A stretch of DNA of 64,000 nt from Aggregatibacter segnis (GTDB lineage Bacteria > Pseudomonadota > Gammaproteobacteria > Enterobacterales > Pasteurellaceae), in contig NZ_NRCW01000005.1 in NCBI RefSeq assembly GCF_003130075.1, forward strand, positions 38,678 to 102,677. Reading direction: 5' to 3'. The position numbers and the translations under genes were made by a program. Positions 57,532-64,000 of the stretch are shown here, one piece after another. Each line of letters starts with the position of its first letter. The first letter of the stretch is position 1. The notes beneath the pieces were generated by a model. It had not been told where the DNA came from. It searched no databases and saw nothing but the letters and a program-made list of their open reading frames with translations.

Positions 57532-57561
57532 AAAAGACCGCATTGAAGTGCGGTCTTTTTT
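57532..57561. terminator. Uptake-signal hairpin between ydcH and slyD
   Basis: AAAAGACCGCA pairs with TGCGGTCTTTT around TTGAAG and runs into TT. It contains one exact uptake signal (57546-57554). It can serve both convergent genes. Confidence 0.88.
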
Positions 57562-57571
57562 ATGGACATTT

Positions 57572-58285
57572 TTAGTGTTTGCCGCCACAGCCGCAACCAC
57601 CGCCATGGTGATGATCGTGATCATGATGGTGACCATGTCCGCCACAGCAACCTTCGTGCTGATGATCATGGTCGTGATGATGGCCATGACCACCACAACA
57701 ATCTTCATGGTGATGATCGTGGTCATGATGATGGTGGTGATGATGATGGTGGTGATGACCGCCACAGCAAGAATGACCTTCTTCATCGCTATCATGACCA
57801 TGACCGCCACAGCAGCCACCTTCTTCATGTAAATGACCGTGTGCGATTTCTTCTAATGTCGCCTCACGGGTATCAACGACTTCCACGGTGAAATGTAATT
57901 CTTGACCGGCTAACATATGGTTACCATCAACCACAACATCCGTATCGCCCACTTCAGTAATCACAACTGGCAATGGTCCCATATCCGTATCTGCAATGAA
58001 ACGCATACCGACTTCTAAATCTTCCACGCCAACAAAAACATCTTTTGGTACGCGTTGCACCATATTTTCGTTGTATTCACCGTAACCGTCTTCCGGTTTC
58101 ACGCGAACTTCAAATTTATCGCCCACAGATTTGCCTTCCAAGGCATTTTCTAAACCCACAACAAGGTTATTATGACCTTGTAAATATTGTAACGGTTGAT
58201 TTACCGGTGCTTCATCTACCAACACACCGTCTTCCGTACGAACTTGATAAGCAATGCTTACCACAACGTTTTTTGCAACTTTCAT
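57572..58285 (-). CDS. slyD: FKBP-type peptidyl-prolyl isomerase SlyD with long metal-binding tail
   Basis: A 237-residue folding helper that also binds nickel. The FKBP domain begins VAKNVVVSIAYQVRTEDG with LQYLQGHNNLVVGLENALEG, and the inserted chaperone flap includes ADTDMGPLPVVITEV. The tail from about residue 150 is made of His, Gly, Cys and Asp, with a run of 11 His and repeated CCGGHGHHHDHDH blocks. E. coli SlyD has 196 residues, so the tail here is clearly longer. SlyD gives Ni to hydrogenase or urease maturation in other bacteria. The start follows AGGTAAATA. Confidence 0.96.
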   Translation of the reverse strand: MKVAKNVVVSIAYQVRTEDGVLVDEAPVNQPLQYLQGHNNLVVGLENALEGKSVGDKFEVRVKPEDGYGEYNENMVQRVPKDVFVGVEDLEVGMRFIADTDMGPLPVVITEVGDTDVVVDGNHMLAGQELHFTVEVVDTREATLEEIAHGHLHEEGGCCGGHGHDSDEEGHSCCGGHHHHHHHHHHHDHDHHHEDCCGGHGHHHDHDHQHEGCCGGHGHHHDHDHHHGGGCGCGGKH

Positions 58286-58516
58286 TATTTACCTCGTTTA
58301 TTTTAAAAGAGAATTTCTGCGTAAAACCGCCTCACAGAAAAACCTCGCCATTCTATAAGAAATACCGACAGGGAAAAAGCAATTAATTTAATGACACGAT
58401 TTTCCTTCTTACAACTACGCTTCATCCAGTATAACCAACATATGCATCACACTTTGCTTTTTTAGTCTTATACCATGGCTAAAAGAGAAAAGTGCGGTCG
58501 TTTTTACGGCTATTTT

Positions 58517-58954
58517 TTAATGCTTAACGAATTCCTCTTCGTCATCATCTAAATCATCTTCATCATCAAAAAACTCGCCGTCATCACCGTATTCATCCTC
58601 ATCCGCATCGGGATCTTCAAAGTAGGTCCCCCAACCATCGTAGTTGCCTTTATACTTTTCCAACAATGGCAATAATTCTTTTTGTTGCGCATCAATGATT
58701 TCCGGTCTCAATTCCACTTCGCTGATGATGTCACAGCAGAAAATCGCCTTGCCATTTTCCTCTTCAAACTCTTCCGCTTCAGAAACTTCATACCCTGCTT
58801 TAAACGCCTCCATGGCAATTTTCTCAAGCAGATCAAAATTATGATGAGAAATGTGGTGTTCAATAATATAAAGCGCATCCGGATCACTACCGTCATTTAA
58901 TAAATCGGTGATGATCTCGCGGGTTTCGTTTTGTAATTCAATTAAATCGCTCAT
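58517..58954 (-). CDS. rraB: Regulator of ribonuclease E activity RraB
   Basis: A 145-residue acidic protein. Family segments are [42 protein letters not shown] and [12 protein letters not shown], with a terminal run of Asp/Glu. In E. coli RraB binds the C-terminal half of RNase E and alters degradosome make-up. It stands alone on the minus strand. The gap on its right side holds an AT-rich stretch only. Confidence 0.93.
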   Translation of the reverse strand: MSDLIELQNETREIITDLLNDGSDPDALYIIEHHISHHNFDLLEKIAMEAFKAGYEVSEAEEFEEENGKAIFCCDIISEVELRPEIIDAQQKELLPLLEKYKGNYDGWGTYFEDPDADEDEYGDDGEFFDDEDDLDDDEEEFVKH

Positions 58955-59046
58955 AATTTTTCCTTACTGAAAAATAAAAAGAATGGAATAGGGAAGAGGG
59001 ATAAAGAAAAATCTTCCCACAAGGAGAAGATTTTATCTAATAAAAA

Positions 59047-59433
59047 TTATTTTTTAAGTAAATCGCGGATTTCAGTCAATAATTTTTCTTCAGCGCTAGG
59101 TTCTTTGACTGCTTCGACTGGTTTCTTCAATTTATTCAATGCTTTAATCATCATAAAAATCGCAAACGCAATGATGATGAAATCAAATACATTTTGAATG
59201 AAGACACCATAGTTTAATGTCACTGCCGGAATATCACCAGCAGCTTCCGCCAAAGTGAGTTTAAGGTCTTTAAAATCAATCCCACCGGTTAAAATACCTA
59301 ATACCGGCATAAAAACATCTGCCACTAATGAACTGACGATTTTGCCGAATGCAGCACCGATAATCACACCGACAGCCATATCAACAACATTGCCACGCAT
59401 GGCAAATTCACGAAATTCTTTAATAAAACTCAT
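59047..59433 (-). CDS. mscL: Large-conductance mechanosensitive channel
   Basis: A 128-residue pentameric channel opened by membrane tension. The ATG at 59433 ([16 protein letters not shown]) is preceded by AGGAGAGCGTTT and is the family start. Helix 1 is [22 protein letters not shown] and helix 2 is [18 protein letters not shown], followed by the charged cytosolic bundle. It lies downstream of trkA, as in E. coli. Confidence 0.97.
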   Translation of the reverse strand: MSFIKEFREFAMRGNVVDMAVGVIIGAAFGKIVSSLVADVFMPVLGILTGGIDFKDLKLTLAEAAGDIPAVTLNYGVFIQNVFDFIIIAFAIFMMIKALNKLKKPVEAVKEPSAEEKLLTEIRDLLKK

Positions 59434-59538
59434 AAACGCTCTCCTAAGATAAATCAAAATATCAACGGTAAAATATTTGCCGATTGGTTAAAAAAGGCGC
59501 ACATTATAGTGAGTTTGCGCAGAAATAACAATTTTTAT

Positions 59539-60915
59539 TCAAATAAAAAATGCGGTTGGCTGGAATAGCTTCTCGACATCGGAAATATATTTTTTCTCGC
59601 TTAAATACACCACAACATGATCGCCTGCTTGAATAACGGTTCTTGAATCCCCAATCAATACATCATTGCCTCGTAAGATCGCACCAATCACCGCACCGGT
59701 AGGCATTTTTAATTCATTAACCATGCGACCGATAACATGAGAGCTACTTTCTTCACCATGAATAATGATTTCAAGCACTTCCGCTAGTCCGTGTCGCAAA
59801 GAAACAACATTTGCTACATCCCCTTTACGCACGTGACCAAGCAAAGCGGAAATCGTTGCTTGCTGTGGAGAAATCGCAATATCAATGGTGCCGCCTTGAA
59901 TCAAATTGATATACGCAATGCGCTGGATCAGTACCATGGCTTTTTTCGCGCCAAGCCGTTTTGCCAATAACGCCGACATAATATTGGCTTCATCATCGCT
60001 CGAAAGTGAAAGAAATACATCGATATTTTCAATATGCTCTTCAAACAGCAAAGACTGATCAGAGGCATCTCCATTGAACACCAACGTTTTAGATAATTTT
60101 TCCGCAAGCATGGCTGCCCGTTCAGCATTACGTTCAATAAGTTTCACGGTGCAATGGTCTTCTAACAATTTTGCCACGCCGGTAGCAATATTTCCTCCCC
60201 CCACAATCATGACGCGCTTATAGGGTTTTTCGAGGCGTTGTAGCTCACTCATCACCGCTTTAATATGCACGGTGGCACAAATAAACGTAATTTCATCGCC
60301 GGCTTCAATGATTGTTGACCCCTGTGGACGAATCACTTTATCTTGGCGCAAAATAGATACAATACGGCAATCAATATGCGGTAAATGTTCTTTCAGCGTA
60401 GAAATAGAATAACCAACCAGCGGCCCACCGTAATAGGCTTTCACCACAACCAAACTGATCTTATCTTTCGCTAAATGCGCCACTTGTAATGCGCCGGGAT
60501 AGCTAATTAAACGAACAATATCCTGCGTCACCAAATTTTCCGGTGAAATAATATGATCGATAGGAAACGCATCGTCAGAAAATAATTTCTCTTTTTCCTT
60601 CAAATATTCACTATTACGAATACGGGCAATTTTAGTTGGCGTGTTAAACAAGGTATATGCGATTTGGCAGGCAACCATGTTAATTTCATCGGAACTGGTC
60701 ACTGCAATTAATAAATCGGCATCAGGCGCACCGGCATCACGCAACATCTTTGGTGAAGAGGCTAACCCTTGCATCACCCGCAAATCGTGTTTATCGCGTA
60801 AATGCTCCAAACGCAAGGATTCATCGTCAACCAAGGTAATATCATTGTCTTCGCTCACTAAATTGGCTGCCAAGGTAGAACCGACTTGCCCTGCGCCTAA
60901 AATAATTATCTTCAT
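59539..60915 (-). CDS. trkA: Trk system potassium uptake protein TrkA
   Basis: A 458-residue NAD-binding regulatory subunit of the Trk K+ channel. Two RCK units are present: [16 protein letters not shown] at the start and [18 protein letters not shown] near residue 233, each followed by a TrkA-C domain. It lies 22 bases after rsmB, in the def-fmt-rsmB-trkA operon. Confidence 0.97.
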   Translation of the reverse strand: MKIIILGAGQVGSTLAANLVSEDNDITLVDDESLRLEHLRDKHDLRVMQGLASSPKMLRDAGAPDADLLIAVTSSDEINMVACQIAYTLFNTPTKIARIRNSEYLKEKEKLFSDDAFPIDHIISPENLVTQDIVRLISYPGALQVAHLAKDKISLVVVKAYYGGPLVGYSISTLKEHLPHIDCRIVSILRQDKVIRPQGSTIIEAGDEITFICATVHIKAVMSELQRLEKPYKRVMIVGGGNIATGVAKLLEDHCTVKLIERNAERAAMLAEKLSKTLVFNGDASDQSLLFEEHIENIDVFLSLSSDDEANIMSALLAKRLGAKKAMVLIQRIAYINLIQGGTIDIAISPQQATISALLGHVRKGDVANVVSLRHGLAEVLEIIIHGEESSSHVIGRMVNELKMPTGAVIGAILRGNDVLIGDSRTVIQAGDHVVVYLSEKKYISDVEKLFQPTAFFI

Positions 60916-60937
60916 TTGATTCTCTCCATGGCTAACG

Positions 60938-62299
60938 TTAGCCCTGACGTTTCACCAATTTCGCGTAATAAAAACCGTCGCCACCGTCTATCTGTGGAAT
61001 AAATTGAAAACCGACCGCACTTTGATTACACGCAAGCACATCAGATGGTAAATCCAACGGGAGCAATTGCGCATCAGGTGTCTTTTGTAAAAAACGCTCA
61101 ATCTGCTGGCTATTTTCTTCTGCAAGCACAGAACAGGTTGCATACAACAATACCCCATTCGGTTTCAAATAATGCCACAATGCATCCAAAATCTGCCCTT
61201 GCAAAGCGACTAACTGCTCGATATCAGCCTCTTTACGTAACCATTTAATATCCGGGTGACGACGAATTACCCCAGTGGCAGAACAAGGTGCATCTAATAA
61301 AATGCGGTCAAAACGCACCGCACTTTTGTCCAATTCTGCCAGCCATTCTTGCGGATTGGCCGCATCACCGCACACGACTGTCGCCTGCTGTTGCATGCGT
61401 GCTAAATTTTCTTTCACCCGTTGTAAACGGTTTTCTTCCACATCCAACGCCATCACATCAGCCTGCGGCGCCAGTTCTAAAATATGGGTGGTTTTGCCTC
61501 CCGGTGCCGCACAGGCATCTAAAATAACCTCATGATTTTGTGGCTGTAATAATAATGCCGACCATTGTGCATGAAGATCTTGAACTGTCACACCACCTTC
61601 GGCAAACAACGGTAAATTTTGCACGGCGGTCGGCTGAGTTAACCCCAGCGCCTGCGGATGAGACGTTACCTGTGTTTCCATCTGCTGCGCTGTTAATAAA
61701 GTGCGGTAAGTTTCCAAGCTGTTTTTTTGCGTATTCACCCGTAACCACATGGGTGGCTTTTGATTATTGGCGTCAATGATCTCGCGCCAGTTCAGATAAA
61801 CCTTTTTCAGTTTATTCACAAACCAATCAGGATGCAGCGTTTGCCAATGTTTATCCACAATCGCAAGAATATCATCTTGTTCGCGCAAAAATCGACGCAG
61901 CACCCCATTCACCAAACCACGAAAACTATCAGATTTTAAGGATTTTGTCGCATTCACCACTTCATCTACCGCGGCATGCGCCGGCACACGCATATAAAGC
62001 AGCTGATATAAACCGACCAATAGCAAACAATGCACAATGCGCGTTTTGCCTTTAAGTGGTTTATCCACAAGGCGTTTGATAATTTGTTCTAAACGAGGCA
62101 GTACGCGACATACGCCGAAACAAATTTCTTGCAACAAAGGTAAATCTTGCGCTTTCACCGAAGATTGCGCTTCCGGTATCAACGTAGACAAGGATTTCCC
62201 TTCATCCAATACTTGCAAAATCACTTTCGCCGCCATCGCACGCGTAGAAAGTGCGGTTGTTTTTGGCGGTGTTTTTTTAGATGAGTATTGTTTTTCCAT
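60938..62299 (-). CDS. rsmB: 16S rRNA (cytosine(967)-C(5))-methyltransferase RsmB
   Basis: A 453-residue Fmu/Sun protein. An N-terminal NusB-like domain (about 20-150) precedes the methyltransferase with [17 protein letters not shown], the catalytic [17 protein letters not shown] and [11 protein letters not shown]. Its start codon shares one base with the fmt stop (TAATG). Four uptake signals are in this gene, a high number. Confidence 0.97.
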   Translation of the reverse strand: MEKQYSSKKTPPKTTALSTRAMAAKVILQVLDEGKSLSTLIPEAQSSVKAQDLPLLQEICFGVCRVLPRLEQIIKRLVDKPLKGKTRIVHCLLLVGLYQLLYMRVPAHAAVDEVVNATKSLKSDSFRGLVNGVLRRFLREQDDILAIVDKHWQTLHPDWFVNKLKKVYLNWREIIDANNQKPPMWLRVNTQKNSLETYRTLLTAQQMETQVTSHPQALGLTQPTAVQNLPLFAEGGVTVQDLHAQWSALLLQPQNHEVILDACAAPGGKTTHILELAPQADVMALDVEENRLQRVKENLARMQQQATVVCGDAANPQEWLAELDKSAVRFDRILLDAPCSATGVIRRHPDIKWLRKEADIEQLVALQGQILDALWHYLKPNGVLLYATCSVLAEENSQQIERFLQKTPDAQLLPLDLPSDVLACNQSAVGFQFIPQIDGGDGFYYAKLVKRQG

Positions 62300-63255
62300 T
62301 AGGCCAGCACCTTACTCACTTGGAACCAATCGGCACGACTGTTTAATAGATCCTGTGCCGACATGGGTTTCTTACCCGCCGGTTGTAATTGCAATAAATT
62401 CAGTACGCCATCCGCTGTCGCGATTTGGATACCCTGTTTATCAGCGGCTAAAATCGTCCCTGGTGTTTTATTCACATGGGGCAACACGGTTGCCTGATAC
62501 ACTTTCAGCGTTTGCGGATGATTCTGTCCATCCATTAATTCCAAATAAGCCATCGGCCAAGGATTAAATGCGCGAATGTTGCGTTCCAACTGCGCAGCCG
62601 ATAGCTGCCAATTTAACTTGGCTTCTTCTTTGGAAAGTTTGTCAGCATAATTACTTTGGGTGTCATCTTGTTTTTCCGCGGTGAATTTACCGGTTCCTAA
62701 ATTATCCAATACATCAATTAATGCCGACGGCGCAAGCTCTGCCAGTTTGTTATAAAGGCTTATGGACGTTTCAGTCGGTAAAATATCACAATACACTTTA
62801 TGCAACATATCGCCTGTGTCCAACCCGGCATCCATTTGCATAATCGTGACACCGGTCTGTGCATCGCCTGCCCAAATTGCCCGTTGAATCGGTGCGGCAC
62901 CACGCCAACGCGGCAACAAAGAACCGTGCACATTTAAGCAACCATAGGTTGGTGCATCTAAAACGGCTTGAGGCAAAATCAAACCGTAAGCCACCACGAC
63001 CATGACATCTGCATGCAACGCACATAATTCTGATTGCGCTTCCGGCTTCCGCAAGGATTTCGGTTGATAGACAGGAATCTGATGTTGCTCGGCTAACTGT
63101 TTCACAGGGCTGGCTTGCAATTTTTTACCACGCCCGGCAGGTTTATCTGGCTGGGTGTAAACTGCAATAACGTTATGGGAAGAATTGAGTAAAGCTTGTA
63201 AATGCTGTGCAGCAAAGTCCGGCGTGCCGGCAAAGATAATATTGAGTGGTTTCAT
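62299..63255 (-). CDS. fmt: Methionyl-tRNA formyltransferase
   Basis: A 318-residue enzyme that formylates initiator Met-tRNA. The N-terminus [16 protein letters not shown], the formyl-THF region [20 protein letters not shown] and the metal/catalytic [10 protein letters not shown] are visible, with a C-terminal OB-type domain. It is between def and rsmB, coupled to rsmB by overlap. Confidence 0.97.
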   Translation of the reverse strand: MKPLNIIFAGTPDFAAQHLQALLNSSHNVIAVYTQPDKPAGRGKKLQASPVKQLAEQHQIPVYQPKSLRKPEAQSELCALHADVMVVVAYGLILPQAVLDAPTYGCLNVHGSLLPRWRGAAPIQRAIWAGDAQTGVTIMQMDAGLDTGDMLHKVYCDILPTETSISLYNKLAELAPSALIDVLDNLGTGKFTAEKQDDTQSNYADKLSKEEAKLNWQLSAAQLERNIRAFNPWPMAYLELMDGQNHPQTLKVYQATVLPHVNKTPGTILAADKQGIQIATADGVLNLLQLQPAGKKPMSAQDLLNSRADWFQVSKVLA

Positions 63256-63280
63256 AATGTTCTACGTCATAGATAAATAA

Positions 63281-63306
63281 AAGTGCGGCTAAAAATTACC
63301 GCACTT
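63281..63306. repeat. Uptake-signal dyad between def and fmt
   Basis: AAGTGCGGC (one-base variant) and ACCGCACTT (exact, 63298-63306) are inverted around an 8-base loop in the 66-base gap. A weak attenuator is possible, but both genes are probably cotranscribed. Confidence 0.6.
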
Positions 63307-63321
63307 CTGGAGGATTCACAA

Positions 63322-63834
63322 TTATTTTTGCTTTTCCATTTGTTTTTTCACTTTCATCAGCTTTTCTTTTATGCGCTGACGTTTCAACGGAGAAAGATAA
63401 TCTACAAAAAGGATACCGTTAAGATGATCAATTTCATGCTGAATACAAATAGCCAGTAAACCATCGGCTTTTAAGGTAAATTCTTTACCATCACGATCTA
63501 AGGCTTTTACTGTCACTTTCTCTTTGCGAGGCACTAAAGCACGAAATCCGGGAATAGATAAACACCCTTCTTCAATACCGGTTTCACCTTCGGAATCCAA
63601 AATTTCAGGGTTAATCAATACTAATTGATTTTGTTTGTCACCTTCAATGTCGATAGTGATAATACGCTGTAAAATATCGACCTGAGGTGCGGCTAAACCA
63701 ATGCCTTCTTCTTGATACATGGTATCAAACATATCGTCAATAATTTTACGGGTCTCGTCATTGACTTCCAATACGGGCTCGCAAACAACTTTCAGATGTT
63801 CTTCAGGGTAAATAAGTACATTTAAAGCAGTCAT
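63322..63834 (-). CDS. def: Peptide deformylase
   Basis: A 170-residue metalloenzyme removing the N-formyl group from new proteins. The three family motifs are [18 protein letters not shown] (metal Cys) and QHEIDHLNG (two metal His and catalytic Glu). It is the first gene of def-fmt-rsmB-trkA. The start follows AGAGAAATT. The promoter should be in 63835-63900. Confidence 0.98.
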   Translation of the reverse strand: MTALNVLIYPEEHLKVVCEPVLEVNDETRKIIDDMFDTMYQEEGIGLAAPQVDILQRIITIDIEGDKQNQLVLINPEILDSEGETGIEEGCLSIPGFRALVPRKEKVTVKALDRDGKEFTLKADGLLAICIQHEIDHLNGILFVDYLSPLKRQRIKEKLMKVKKQMEKQK

Positions 63835-63899
63835 AATTTCTCTTAGAATTTAAAATAAGTGCGTTATTGTAGCCTTTTTCTCATAAAATTCCTACGCTG

Positions 63900-63938
63900 T
63901 AAAAAGCAAAAACCCCCGATGCACTCACATCAGGGGTT
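63900..63938 (-). terminator. Terminator of the rRNA operon
   Basis: On the minus strand AACCCCTGATG pairs with CATCGGGGGTT with one wobble, then TTTTGCTTTTT follows. It is directly downstream of 5S rRNA. Confidence 0.9.
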
Positions 63939-63944
63939 CATATT

Positions 63945-64000
63945 AGGCTTGGCGGTGACCTACTCTCACATGGGGATGCCCCACACTACCATCGGCATTA
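63945..64000 (-). rRNA. rrf: 5S ribosomal RNA, 3' part (cut by window end)
   Basis: On the minus strand the bases read GATGGTAGTGTGGGG, CATCCCCATG, GAGAGTAGG and end CCGCCAAGC, the conserved 3' half of gammaproteobacterial 5S rRNA. The 5' half lies beyond the window. The 3' end is placed within a few bases. It marks the end of a ribosomal RNA operon running in from the right. Confidence 0.95.

Noticed and set aside
57548..57891. Plus-strand frames rich in Met/Val/Thr or His/Asp opposite the slyD tail
   Set aside because: They are the reverse of the CAT/CAC/GAC repeats of slyD and have no start signals.

Overview
The window reads as chromosomal DNA of a Pasteurellaceae species of the Haemophilus/Aggregatibacter branch. 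The clearest sign is the DNA uptake signal core AAGTGCGGT/ACCGCACTT: I count about 60 exact copies in 64 kb, many as inverted pairs that act as transcription terminators. The Na+-translocating NADH:quinone reductase operon, the hit-type ferric transporter, gene order shared with enterobacteria and AT-rich codon use agree. Aggregatibacter is my best guess; species is not determined.

Layout. 0-4 kb: tail of an unidentified gene, pckA, an exported protein, mnmA. 4-12 kb (minus strand): nqrABCDEF followed by apbE, nqrM and a small tautomerase, so the Na+ pump and two of its maturation factors lie together. 12-20 kb: bolA/yajG, tRNA-Asn and tRNA-Phe, mltC-yggX-mutY divergent from trmB-yggL, a PCu(A)C-type copper chaperone, hflD-purB. 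20-27 kb: ferric ABC transporter hitA...hitBC, interrupted by an opposite-strand gene for an 814-residue TPR-repeat/DUF2971 protein. This is the main accessory feature of the window. 27-33 kb: dusC, djlA, pyrE, rph, yicC, ygfZ and a patatin-like protein. 33-37 kb: yedE-yedF and a KefB/C-type antiporter. 37-44 kb: rpsB-tsf, recO-rlmD-relA-dgkA. 44-48.6 kb: a MerR regulator divergent from a short CDF metal transporter, ftsYEX, rsmD. 48.8-52.8 kb: a mannose-family PTS (manXYZ) plus a membrane-anchored HAD phosphatase. 52.8-58.3 kb: a pdxH remnant, perM, an ArsC family gene, a small unknown gene, arfA with its in-gene hairpin, rimO, a low-molecular-weight phosphatase, ydcH, slyD. 58.5-64 kb: rraB, mscL, trkA-rsmB-fmt-def, and the 3' end of a 5S rRNA gene, i.e. 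the end of an rRNA operon.

Most of the window is ordinary core genome. The points that deserve a second look are the TPR-DUF2971 gene with its 165-bp in-frame tandem repeats inside the hit locus and the separate promoter this leaves for hitBC; recO, which has no ATG/GTG/TTG at the family start position and seems to begin at ATC; a residual 3' fragment of pdxH; a near-consensus PurR-type operator before the mannose PTS; and a MerR-type 19-bp-spacer promoter followed by a perfect hairpin that touches the ribosome binding site of the CDF gene. All calls come from reading the sequence; no database search was run.
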